64,000 nt of DNA from Paralichthys olivaceus (lineage: Eukaryota; Chordata; Actinopteri; Pleuronectiformes; Paralichthyidae), in the NCBI RefSeq assembly GCF_024713975.1, contig NC_091096.1:1016001-1080000 (forward strand), in the 5' to 3' direction. Positions 38,851 to 50,945 of the stretch are shown one piece after another. The notes below the pieces were generated by a model. The model did not search any database, was not told where the DNA came from, and saw nothing but the letters and a program-made list of their open reading frames with translations. The first letter of the stretch is position 1. Every line of letters begins with the position of its first letter. The translations under genes and the position numbers were made by a program.

Positions 38851-40902
38851 TAGATATGAAAACGAAACTCAAACACATCTTTTTACTGATCACATGTTTT
38901 TAACTTTCTTTAGTGAAATCAACTAAATACAAGAACAACGTGTATCAGCGACTTTGCCACGAGATTTATCAGACAGGGGTTTTATTTTGAAAAGGCTTAT
39001 AACCTGTTATGCGGAAACTCAGAATTCAAACTTCACAGAAAAGTATCAAGTGTTTTTAATGTTTTTAATTTAATTTGATTTAATGTGAGAATCCGAGAAT
39101 CCAGAAAACCCTCCAGCCCTGAGACATGTCCGCGAGAAGTGCAGTAAATAAAGAATACAAACTTAAATGAGCGTAAATCATCAAACTGAGGCACAACACA
39201 GGTTCCATTTACTCCCCTGCAGCTCTGAGCTGCTCCAAATCACAACTGACAGAAAATCATATCAAATAGAATCATCTCACTAAAACAGATTGGGTGCAGA
39301 CTTTCAAAGAAAAAAGATGGATAGACACTTCCTCCTAAAAATCCCCAAATCTAGATTAACACGAGGCTGTGGCACAAATTGTAATTCAGGAAATAATTAA
39401 TACCTAATATAATAAAAAATAAATGATCAGGAATAAAAATAAATCGGTGCAGCGTTTCTCAAAATTATAAGCACAGTTCATTTTTTAGTTTAGATAATGA
39501 CAAGAATTAAAGAATAAAGACTTTTACTGCACAGTGGACCCACAAAACCTGAAGTTATTGAGAAATATATAATGTTGTATACGACTCACATTGTAAATAT
39601 ATGGATTTAAGATCAGTGCATCGTTACTCCAGAGTTAAATGACTAATAATAATGAACGTTTATTTTGTTGACCAGTTTATTTGAACGTCTTCCTGCTTCG
39701 TCCATCACATTTTGACATTTAACGAGTAGAGGCTGTGATTTAAAATACGATTAAAGCTGAAAATCCTCGAATCAACATGTTCCACAAACCACAGTGATTT
39801 TATTCACAGACTCAATTCACGGTAAGATTCAGTTTCACACACGTTTAGAAAGTCACAGTAGAGACACTGACACACAAAGAGCTTCATTAGATCCTGTTCA
39901 GACCGAGCACAACAGGAACTTTATTTATTGTCTCTGCTTCAGAGCTTCACCGAACTCAGAACAAACATAATTATTAAGAATTATATAAACTGTAAAAGTT
40001 GGATGATCAATTTTCAGATCATAAAAGTTAAAAAGATTATCCCAAGAGAACACTTAAAAAAACACATCCATGTTATCTCTACAGTTTTAAATCTATTGCT
40101 GATAGTGTTTGATATAATCACATAATCTTTTTTAATTTCACTCTGATGAAATAAATGACACAGTTACATAACAACAGTGTAAACAGCCAACTCAGTCTGT
40201 TTGATTTTGTTCCTGCACAAAGACGCATCTGTCCTTCAGAAGTCCCTGCTGTTCTCTGATGCTTTAGCATCGCATGAGATTTTTAAAAACATAATTTAAA
40301 ATGGATAAAAAGGTATTTTTTAATTTTAAGATCAAACATGAGAACTGGAACCTCAACAGACTGAGAATATAAAGTAACCGAGAAGAAATTACAAACAACA
40401 TCTATGAACATTTTAGTTTCTTTCCCCACAATAAAAAACTCTGGAATCCATTAAACTGTAATGCCGTTACTCGGTCTCTTTTGTTTTTACAAAAACCATT
40501 CAAAGTTAAATAGTTTAGAGCAGAGACCCGTGTGTCACATTAAACTTTGACTGTGTTCATGAATTCCAGCTTTACAACACATTTTAGTGCATATATCAAA
40601 AATGTCAGACTGTCCCACACACCAGAGAATTTAAACCTGCATGTGTCAATTAAGAGGTGAGGCCTGCAGGGGGCAGTGTCGAGTTATGTTCTTGGAGGTA
40701 GCAGGGGTATCGGCACCATCTTCCAACTCAGAGGTCACAGTTTCCCCCCCGAGGCCTTTTATCCGCTCGCTTTGACTCAAGCGTTTTAGTCCATTTTTAA
40801 AAAACCTATTGTTGCCGTTTGTGAAAGATTCAAACTGTGTTTATCAGTAAATCCTGAAAGTTCTTAGGACGCTGAGGATTTCCATCCAGCTGCTGGTTCA
40901 GC
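38851..40902. other. hira upstream flank and slc2a8 3' region, no gene seen
   Basis: AT-rich DNA. The slc2a8 3' UTR must start at 40902 and run leftwards. The first clear minus-strand AATAAA (TTTATT on plus) that I noticed is near 39920-39929, about 1 kb from the stop; closer non-canonical signals may exist. No coding frame was recognised. Confidence 0.5.
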
Positions 40903-43900
40903 TCACAGACCTGAGGTTCCTCTGAACGAGGCTTCGATCTGCTCCAGCGTCTTGCCCTTGGTCTCGGGGATGAAGGCGATGGTGAAGATGACGTTGAGGA
41001 TGCACATGGAGGCGAACAACCAGAAGGTTCCAGCGCTGGTGAGAAGACTCTGTAAGAGGTCAGAGACGAGGACGGATCAGACTGAGACCGAAACACAACT
41101 AATGGAACTTATTCTACCTTTGAATCACTTTTATTCTATTTGCTCTTTTCTTTTACTCTTATTTAGTTTCAAAGGCTTTTCCACAGAACTTTATATTTTT
41201 ATCTTTTTGATGTCGAATGTAAAGCGTTTGGAATTACTTTGTTGTTTAAAGGTGCGATACAAATGAATTTACCTTTAACTCTGCATTTTGTTTGTAAGAA
41301 TAAAAGTTCTCATGTTACGTTGAGTCGACTTTCTCATGATCGAGATGAAAACTAGAGCGGAGTTCCCCGCGGTGTTGAGACTCACCATCATATCCTGGAA
41401 GGTTTTGGTGATGACGAACGCCATGCTCCAGTTGGTCAGGACGCAGATGGCACTGCCAACCCCCCTCACTTTGACGGGGAAAATCTCCGACATGACGAGC
41501 CACGGGATCGGACCCCAGCCCAGAGCGAAACCTGCCAACACACAAAAATCCCGAGCTCATCAGCTCTGCAGATTTAAAATGTCCCCCTCTGACCGGTTCA
41601 TGGTCACAGACACACGACACGAGATTTATTTCAACTCTAACATTCCTGAGATAAAACATTGAGGATGAAGAAGAGGGATGAAGAGAACAGGACATTCTCC
41701 ATGATGCTGATGCGTCACAGCTGCGTGTGAGCGGCGCTCTCACCTGCGATGAAGACGGCCATGCTGGCGAGGGCCAGCCAGGCCAGGTCAGCGTGGGGCT
41801 CCTCACCAAGGAGGCTCAGCGAGGCGGGGCCATTGTGAAGCTTGGACATCAGGTAGAAGTAAACTCCGAACGCGGTGGTGCTGATCACCATGGCAACACC
41901 TTGATTATCCCGAGAGGACAAACAAAAACAATCTGTGATCACGGTGTTAAATTAAAATCAGATCAGGTTAAAGAACGACTGAGCTTTAAAATACCAGAAA
42001 TGATGAGAAGGACTTTCCTTCCAGCCTTGTCCATGATCAGCGCCGCCAACGCAGTGACGACGACCTGAATCAGACCCACGATCACAGACGCCAGGTCGCT
42101 CTCCTGAAACATATCCACATCTTTATTATTGTCTATAATATACATTATTATTATTATCAATCAGTTGAATGAGTAATCATCTCTATAAAAAGACTGAGAC
42201 CTGAAATCTAAAAAGTTTATCAACCAGTTCTTTTGTAAACGTGTGAATATAAAGAACAATTGAAAAACCCTCTTACCTTAAAATGAGCTTGTTCAAATAT
42301 GTTCTGAGCGTAGAACATGATGGCGTTGATCCCCGTAAACTGCTGAAAGATCATCAGCATGATGCCGATCATCAGCGGCTTGTAGATGCCGGGGTCCCTC
42401 AGGTCGGACATCTGGAAACTCGAGCCCTGAGAGACAAACAAGACAGTTGTCACAGACAGAACCAGACTGTTTGACCTTTGACCTGAACTGTCTACGTCCA
42501 GCGGTGTTGTCGTGGTCAGATGTGACCTCTCACTCTGTTCTATCCTCACCGTACTTTAAAGTTCATCCTCAGACTCACCCGCTCGTCACAGGCGTTCTCG
42601 ATGCGAGCGCACTCCCACTCCACGGGGGCGTCCGGCCCCCGCAGGAAGCGCAGAGCCTCCTCGGCCTCGCGCCTCTTCCCCTGTGACAGCAGGAAGCGAG
42701 GCGTCTCAGGCATGAAGCACATACAGACCATCAGCAGCGTCGGGGGGACGGAGCAGCAGATCGCCAGCCAGCGCCAATCCAGGAAGAGACCTGCAGAAGA
42801 AGTTCACACGGAGCTGAAGCTGCTTCTGATTTACTGCTCATCAGCAGAAAGTTACGACATCTGTCTACTTCTGAAATCCAGAAGTACGGGATCATATGGG
42901 ATCCTGACCTTTAGCCTGTGCACTGTTTCATATGACATCGTTACTCACACTTTCTCTCAGCAGCCCCAACTCTGATCTCTGCTCACTTTGTCCAAGTGCT
43001 TGTAATATTTATGAGTTTGTGTATATTTGGTGCAGATGCAAATAACAAGTCTGAATTTAAATGTGGTTTGTTGGGACTCGTCGGAGCTCTACTGAGTTCT
43101 ACTAAAATAATTTAAGTAGCATGAATTTAAGGAGCGGTCGTCCCTCGGCTTTAACGAACGACCACGAGCTGCCACTGGTCGGCGGCCGCCTCATGCAGGA
43201 CACAGAGGAGCTTTGTCACGTCCAAGTTTCCTCACGAATATCTTCATCTGCTGCCTCTAAAAATATACGTTTCCCCTGATCTGATTGTTCCACTGAATCT
43301 GCCACAACGACCACAGTGTGGAGGTCTGTGCTGAACAGCAGCTGGATTGTGCGTCAGGTTATTCCAGATAGTGATCGACTTCTCTTCTTTGAGACGCGAG
43401 ATAAAATTAATCTTTTAAAAACTATAAAAAGAAAATATTTGTCCAGTGTATTAAAGAGTTGTTTCTTCCAAATACAACCAAATATATACGACTTGAAACT
43501 CAAGGACTCAAGTTTAATGGTTCATCTGATCTCTGAACTTGATTTAACCATAAACAGTTTAATGTTTAACTTCCTACTTTTAAATCATCATTTGCTCCAA
43601 CAGCCTCAGAGAGACCTTTAACATGATTCAAACTGAGTCTGAGTCCACTCACGCCCGCTGCGTGGTCGGAGCACCACGACTGTCATGAGACCACCAGTGT
43701 CACGTGACCAAACACGATGGGCATGCAGTTAACGAGATTAGGGAGAGGAGCCGCTGTGTGACACAGGTCGGACAGAGAGGGAGTGAATGTGATCGTATCT
43801 GAGGGCGATCGGGTCACATGACAGTCAGCTCCTGCTCGTCTCGTCAGGAGAAGCTTCTTCAAACATCACAGAGTAAATCAACACATTTCAGACAGATTGT

Positions 43901-46630
43901 GAGAGACAGACACACATCGCAGATAAGAGGACAGATTGTGAGAGACAGACACACATCGCAGATAAGAGGACAGATTGTGAGAGACAGACAGATAAGAGGA
44001 CAGATTCTGTAACTCTGTTTTGAGCAGCTGCTGTCGTGGTGGTGGATGTTATAAAATTCAATGTTGCATCGTTTTACAGCTTTTCATTTCCAGATCACTC
44101 AGAGTTCAAACCTCCACCAGGACCAAGTCCCTTAAATCCCGTCAAGCTGCAGCAAACCACACAGACTCATAGACACCTTCTGAATGAATTCATCAGGATC
44201 CACGAGTTCTTCTCTGAGGAATCAGTCAGAAGTGAAACAGATCAAAATGTACTGAGTTATCAAGTGACCTCATCGTTCCACTAAGTTTAGAGGAAATCTG
44301 AGAAACAAACCACCGGACACGTGGAAACTTTCAGCGGAGGTAATGTCGCCTGGTTAGGCAACATTCAGAAACATCTGTTTCTATCAACCATCACCGGTCA
44401 GCTGTTATAAAATGACAGAGTACAAAGACGCCTAATGTTTTCAGAGCGTACATACCTGCCAGATAAACTCCCATGATGCCGAGCACCACCATGAGCTGCA
44501 CACAGGAGCCTAACGTGCCGCGGACCCGCTCGTGTGCCATCTCAGAGATATACAGCTGTGAGAGGAGGAGAAGACAGAACGAGAAACGTTATCTGATTCA
44601 TTCTTTTTTAACGAAGATTGATTTGTTTCCTGACGAATTGTTTGGATTATAAAACATCAGAAAAAAGAGAAAATGTTCAAATTACTCGAAGCTCAGAACT
44701 AAGTTCTTGATTCATGTTCAAAAACCAAATGTTTGAAATTCATCATGATACAGAAACTAATTTGATTCACTGACAATCAGAAAGTTGTCGCAGTGTTTCA
44801 GTTGAAGGTTGTTTGTCTACAACAAAGATTTTTTGCTTCACAGAGGTTTTAAAATACTCAGATATGAGGTAGAACTACCTCAGATACACAAGTAAACTCA
44901 GCTGAGTTTCATTTAATTCAATTTTCAAAGTGCATTCAATTGTCTGGAGACAGAAGCAACGTCTCAACATCAACAATCAATTCTTCTTACCGGGACGACC
45001 AGCGACGTGACTCCGCTGGCGAGGCCGGTGAGCGTTCTGCCGAGGTACAGCATCCACACGTTCTGCGCCGCGATGATGATGGTGAAGCCGAAGACGAAGG
45101 GCAGCGAGCAGAACATCAGGCTGAGCTTCCTGCCGATCTTCTCCACCATCCAGCCGCCCAGCAGGCCGCCCACCGCCGCTCCCACCGTCACGATGGACTG
45201 AAACACACGACACCTCAGGAAACGACCTCTGGAGTTCAACGTGCTTTTCACATTTGTGTTCGACCGACTTTGATATTTAAAGTTATTAAATGAACTGAGG
45301 TCGCTGCAGGGCGCGTGACATCACAAAGAGGAAGTGTGTTTTCTGTGGGAGGAGCTTCACCACAGACTTTTTAACTTTGCAGAACTTTAACATCCACAAA
45401 AAAACCTCAGCAACAAACTAGAGGAAAGAAAGTTCCTGTGTTTACTTTAAGATCCAGACGTCCGAAGAGCAAAACTTCATCTGCCTCGAATAATCACTTT
45501 AATATTTCAGGAACAATCGACACAAACCTCCACTGGACTTGTGTTACCATGACAACAGAGGCTGTGGGTGATGATGTAACTCTGCTGATAAAACGCTAGA
45601 AAAAGCTTCAGTGAATCATCAACACATGATGTCATACCCCGAACCAGCTGGCCTGGACGTCGTCGAGCCGCAGCCGCGGGTCAGAGATCTGCATGAGCTC
45701 GGGAAGAGCCGGAGAACTGTAGCCCAGCACGAAGCCGAAGCTCATCGGCCCCAGGACGGACACGAACGTGGCCAGATACAAGTTCCTGTTCTTCACCTTA
45801 CTGCAGAGACACACAACAAACTTTATTTATAAAGAACTTTAACAAAGTTACTGCAAACACAGAACAATAACAACAAACTTTATTTATAAAGAACATTAAC
45901 AAAGTGACCAAGTGCTCAGCAAAGAGTAGAAAAGTAAAAACCCCACAAGGCAATTTAATAAAAAGCTCAGTGATCACATTAGAGAATCTTTGAGTCTCTC
46001 TGTGTTCTTGTGAATTTGTATCTTTGTCTCTTTGAGTGTGGTGAAGTGAACTGACCTCAGGTAAGCGTCCTGCTCAGACATGTCTCTGTATCTCTGTCTC
46101 TCTGTATCTCTGTGTCTCTGTATCTTTGTCTCTCTGTGTCTTTGAGTGTGGTGAGGTGAACTGACCTCAGGTAAGCGTCCTGCTCAGACATGTCTCTGTC
46201 TCTCTGTGTCTCTGTCTCTTTGTGTCTCTGTCTCTCTGTGTCTCTGTATCTCTGTGTCTCTGTCTCTCTGTATCTTTGAGTGTGGTGAGGTGAACTGACC
46301 TCAGGTAAGCGTCCTGCTCAGACATGTCTCTGTCTCTCTGTGTCTCTGTCTCTTTGTGTCTCTGTCTCTCTGTATCTTTGTCTCTCTGTATCGTTGAGTG
46401 TGGTGAGGTGAACTGACCTCAGGTAAGCGTCCTGCTCAGACATGTCTCTGTCTCTCTGTGTCTCTGTCTCTTTGTGTCTCTGTCTCTCTGTATCTTTGTC
46501 TCTCTGTATCGTTGAGTGTGGTGAGGTGAACTGACCTCAGGTAAGCGTCCTGCTCAGACATGAGTCCGGTCGGGTCCTCCTCTCCTCCGCCGTCCTCCAG
46601 CAGCCTCCTCCGCTCACTGCGAGTCTCCAT
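40903..46630 (-). CDS. slc2a8: Facilitated glucose transporter GLUT8, 10 exons, 494 aa
   Basis: Exons in transcript order: 46536-46630, 45638-45800, 44991-45197, 44456-44555, 42579-42790, 42277-42426, 41995-42103, 41744-41899, 41386-41531, 40903-41049 (1485 bp; human 477 aa). This is a twelve-helix major-facilitator sugar transporter of endosomal and lysosomal membranes. Family motifs in order: [26 protein letters not shown] after helix 2, [25 protein letters not shown] after helix 6, [42 protein letters not shown] and [11 protein letters not shown]. The N-terminus [15 protein letters not shown] carries an ExxxLL dileucine signal like the one that holds mammalian GLUT8 inside cells. The long loop 9 ([14 protein letters not shown]) also fits GLUT8 rather than GLUT6. 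Intron 1 contains the remarkable exon-derived repeat described separately. Intron 4 (1.7 kb) holds a 39-bp minisatellite. Confidence 0.95.
43893..44006. repeat. 39-bp minisatellite, about 3 copies, in slc2a8 intron 4
   Basis: Two identical 39-bp units starting CAGATTGTGAGAGACAGA, then a 30-bp shortened unit and a partial one. The rest of this intron (42791-44455) shows no recognised feature. Confidence 0.85.
46043..46561 (-). repeat. VNTR of about 118 bp made from the end of slc2a8 exon 1 plus its donor and adjoining intron
   Basis: The slc2a8 exon 1 end and donor occur five times, with the donor mark (CTGACCTCAG on plus) at 46051, 46161, 46295, 46413 and 46531; the last is the real exon 1. 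Spacings are 110, 134, 118 and 118. Each copy retains codons for MSEQDAYLR, the gtcagt donor and about 15 bases beyond, joined by a (TCTCTGTC)n-like simple repeat that causes the length differences. Four of the five copies lie in intron 1. Confidence 0.9.
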
Positions 46631-47296
46631 TCAGAAAACTTCAGCTTCTGTTCCGTCTTCAAACCATCAACCTCAGGTCAGACCGAGTCCCACCAACAAC
46701 CACAACAACAACAACCACAACAACAACAACAACAACCACAACAACAACAACAACAACAACAACCACAACAGCAGCAGCTGGAGGAAGAGGAGGAGCCGCG
46801 GAGAATGGAACTACATGAAGCCGTGTGTGGAGCGCTGATGTCGGCCTGACCGCCCCCTGAGAGCCGAGCTGTTTCTCTGGACCCTCACTTCCTGTTACTT
46901 CCTGTTACTTTGCTTTGTCAACAACTCAGTCAGCTGATCAACCGGTGTGCTACTTCCGGGGTTGTTCTTTTCAAAGTAAAAGACTTCCGGTAGCCATCGG
47001 AACAGAGTAACGCGTCACCGTCAAGTTATCAGAAATGCAGGTTTCCAGCTTTTTAAAAATGAATAGAATAAAGTTTTTTATCTTTTAATCTGGGTTTTAA
47101 ATCTGTAAACAATGAGAATCAGGTACAGAGTTGGCGACACTTCCGTGTTGTGTCGTAAACTAAAACATTTCCAGAAATAAAATTTCATTACGTCCGGAAA
47201 CAAACGACACCGGAAAAGAAGTGAGGGAACTATCCCACTCTTTGTTTTCAAAATAAAAGCCTGTGGTTTCCATGGTGACGTCCAGATTTAACCAAC
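46631..47296. promoter_or_regulatory. Bidirectional promoter between slc2a8 and ttc16 with ETS-type sites
   Basis: The two start codons lie 666 bp apart, head to head. ETS-like motifs occur at 46953-46959 and 46984-46990 (CTTCCGG) and at 47194-47199 and 47210-47215 (CCGGAA). No TATA box is evident. Clusters of such sites are typical of divergent, broadly active vertebrate promoters. Binding is inferred. Confidence 0.55.
46683..46771 (+). repeat. CAA-rich microsatellite in the slc2a8 upstream region
   Basis: Irregular CAACAACAACCACAA units, about 90 bp, lie 50-140 bp upstream of the slc2a8 ATG and so probably in its 5' UTR or core promoter. The tract reads TTG on the transcript. Confidence 0.85.
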
Positions 47297-50200
47297 ATGA
47301 CGCAGAAACCTAAAAATGTCAACGAAGTGAAAAATGTCAGTAAAACAGCTTCAATCAGCGATTTGAACGACAGGATGGAGCCTGAAGAGAGAAAAGATGA
47401 GACGGTAACACAAACCAGAGGAAGTGGTTTTGGTGGTTTGTACTTTAAATGAGTTTAAATCAGTTTTTATTATGAAAGTTTGATCATATTATATATATTA
47501 TTTTATATTAACACCAGCTAGGATAGAAAATGACAGAATAACATTGTCATTTTAATTTTCAGCCACTTAATTTGATCTCTTTTTTCAAAAATACCCGATG
47601 TCTGTACAGCAGGAAACAACGTTTCAGAATGTTTTTAAATGATTGTGCATAACTTATAACCTCACTAACTTCATTACTAACTAATGAACAAACCACTTTT
47701 CCTCAGAGTTTATATAAAATATCAGAGGAACATGTTTTGTTGGTCTAATTGTTGTGTGAGTTTACAACCCTGAGGAAACGGTCTGTGGTTTGATTTCCAG
47801 CAGAGAGCAGGAAACACCTTCGAGCTGCTTTTTGGTTCCAGTGAAATGTTTCGTGCTCCAAGAGAGAAACTCCGTCAGAGAAACGAGCTGCAGGGGAGAT
47901 TCATCATCCAGAACAAAGCTGCAGAGCAGTGAGGACCATTACTGAGATCTGACAAACACACATTTTCATCTGCTTGTATCTGACTTTAGTTTTCCCTGAA
48001 ATGGTTTCAGATATGTTTTCTACATATCTGTAAATGAAGAGTCACTCAGTTTTGAGGGTTTAATAAAACTTGTATTTTTCTTGGCAGTTACTCAAATGGA
48101 GAAGAGGCCATGAGGACGTGTCAGTATGAGAAAGCTGTGATCTGCTTCTCTAAAGCCGTCACACTGCAGCCGGAGCAGGTGCTGACACAAAGTTACACCT
48201 GAATAAGTGTAATAATCTGAGTTTCCACAGGTGATGATGGGCAGAAATAAATGTTGGAGGAGGAGGGTTTTTTGACCTATACTGCAGCCAGACACCAGGG
48301 GGCAATGGAGACACTTTGGCTTCACTTTTGGGAGCCGTCACGTCGTCCATCTTTATTCACAGTCTTGATTTCAGTTCGTGTGTTGTATAGATTAAAACCT
48401 CCTCAGTTGTGTCTTTCAGACTCAGATGTTTGTGGCTCAGGCGGAGTCGTACCTGCAGCTCTGTGACTTCCAGTCGGCAGCAGCCTGCTATAAAAAGGCC
48501 GAGCTCCTGGAGCCCGGAGCTTTCAGCCGCCGCTTGGCTCTCATCTACTATCTCCAGGCAAGAGTCTCCACAGCGCCCCCTTAGTTCTGGCTGGGGTTTA
48601 TCACCCTGCTACCCAGACGTAGGACACTGTTTCTACCCCTGTGTGTGTTTATGAACAAAATAACTCAACAACACGTCGACACATTCCCACAAACAAAAAG
48701 TTTCATTTAAAACAGTTGTGGTGTGAAAATGCCGAACATCGTGTTCAGCTTCGTTCTTCTCGTGATGATCGTTGTGTTTCCTGTTTGCTTCAGGGTCAGT
48801 GTCTGTTCGACCGAACTCTTTTCCCAGAAGCTCTGGAGGCGTTCAGCAGAGCTGCCGAGCTGAAGCCCGGCTGCAGAGTCTTCGCTGCGAGACGGTAACG
48901 AGCAAAAACATTCTTCTACTGTCTGTGGATCTATGATGTCAGATGTTTGTCAGGAAACATTTATTTAACGTGTACTTTAACTTTCTAGTTATTCTGCAGC
49001 CGGCCACCAGGGGGCTATTTAGATGTTTTCACATCCATCTTTATTTACAGTCTGTGGTAGAAACAGAAATACCTTCATAAGTACATTTAATATGAGTTTA
49101 TTAGATTGAAGTGAAAGCAGCTGTGTCTCACACTGGACAGGACTGATGACACTGTGAACAGATATTTCATCACAGTTATTTATAAATCGTTATTGATGAA
49201 TGATTATTGTTTTATAGAAGTTAGGTAGTTTAGTGAATGTTTTTTATTTCTGTGCCACATTAATGTGGATGACTTTGTGATTTTCAGTCTGGCCTGTCTG
49301 GCAGCTGCAGGTCGTCACGGTAACTGTCTGAAGCTGGTCAACGACTGGATGACGTCAGACGGTCCGACCTCTGACCTTTACGTCCTCAGAGCTCGACTGC
49401 ACAGACGACTCCAGCAGGTTAAAGCTGCAGAGACACAACAAAAGTGAATCTTAGAATCAGTCAGATTTGGTTAAAGTTCCTCACACTGAATCTTAAATGA
49501 GCTGAACTCCTGTCCAGACGTCACAGTGTCGTCAGGACGTGAAGTCTGCGCTGGCGTTGAACCCGACGTGTCCGGAGGCCACAGCTCTGCTGCTGCAGCT
49601 GCAGGACGCTGGAGAACGGGCCAGACTTCAGGCCGTGGAGCGAGCGGTGACCGGCCGGCTGCCTGAGGCCCTCTGCAGCATCAACGTCGCTCTGGAGAAC
49701 TGTCCACAGGACGCACGGCTCCACCTGTTCAGGTGAGCAACACCAACAGGAAACAAGAAGCAGCTGAGATATAAAGTCTGACGTAGAATCATAGAAGAAC
49801 ACTATAAGAAGTATTGTAGTGTAGAAGTTGATTATATGCATGAAACAGAGACACTTACGTGTTTCTATTAGAAACCAACAGGTAAATGTTTTTCTTTGTT
49901 ATGATCATCAGAGGGATTCTCTACCGACGTCTGAAAGACTTCACCGCCGCCATCGAGGATCTGGTTCAGGCTGTGGAGCTGAGCGAGGAGGAGGAGGAGG
50001 GGGTCAGAGGTCAGGTGGAGGTCGGACACAGGAAGGACGAGAGCGGCTCTTTGGAAGCGGAGGCGGAGTTTCAGCTGGTTCTCACCTACAATGACTTTGC
50101 GGTTGAATGTTTCAGCCGAGGTCTGTACGCTGAAGCTGCTCTGCTCCTCAACAAGGCCATCGAGGAGGAGAAGGACGAGGCAGGACTGTACCTCAACCGA

Positions 50201-50898
50201 GGAGGTGAGGGTTCCACCAGCAGAACCTCCTCAGAGTTCTCCTCCTCAGAGTTCTGCTCCTCAGAGTTCTCCTCCTCAGAGTTCTCCTCCTCAGAGTTCT
50301 CCTCCTCAGAGTTCTCCTCCTCAGAGTTCTCCTCTGCTCCAAAACAAACAGAATCAGTGCTTTTAAAATGATTCAACATGTTGCTTCATATTTAATCAAA
50401 AACTAAGTGAATCAGATTTTTTGCTGCTTCAGGGCAGAAAACGCTGGATTCTGCTTCGAGTAAGACTTCTGTAAAACGTCTTTGTTCAAATAACGACGTC
50501 TGTAAATATTAAACCTGGGTGGATCCGAAACTATCACCCGGACACAAACCAGAAAATCCTGATCAACATTTCTCCAACCGCAGTAAACACAGTTTGTACT
50601 TCTTCACTGCTCTGCACCGAACAACTGGATTTAATCATTAAGCTCTGAGTCAGACCCCCCCCCCCCCCCCCCTTTAAAAAAACAGGCCTCAAAATGTCAG
50701 CTAACAAACCAACATCACTGTGTGTGTGTGTGTGTGTGTGTGTCAGACTGTTTCTTTAAACAGGGTGAGTGGTGTTATGCTCTGTCCGACTACCAGCAGG
50801 CCGAGGAAATGATGCGACCGGGCGACCCGGCTCTCCGGCTGCGCCTCGCTGTCCTCCACAACACTTTGGGCTCTCTCCACTTCCAGGACGGGTGAGAA

Positions 50899-50945
<47 letters not shown>

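Noticed and set aside
40903-46630. GLUT6 (slc2a6) as the identity of the sugar transporter
   Set aside because: SLC2A6 also lies on 9q34 near myomaker, but PETPRFLL, the loop 9 length, the ExxxLL N-terminus and the overall match fit GLUT8 better.
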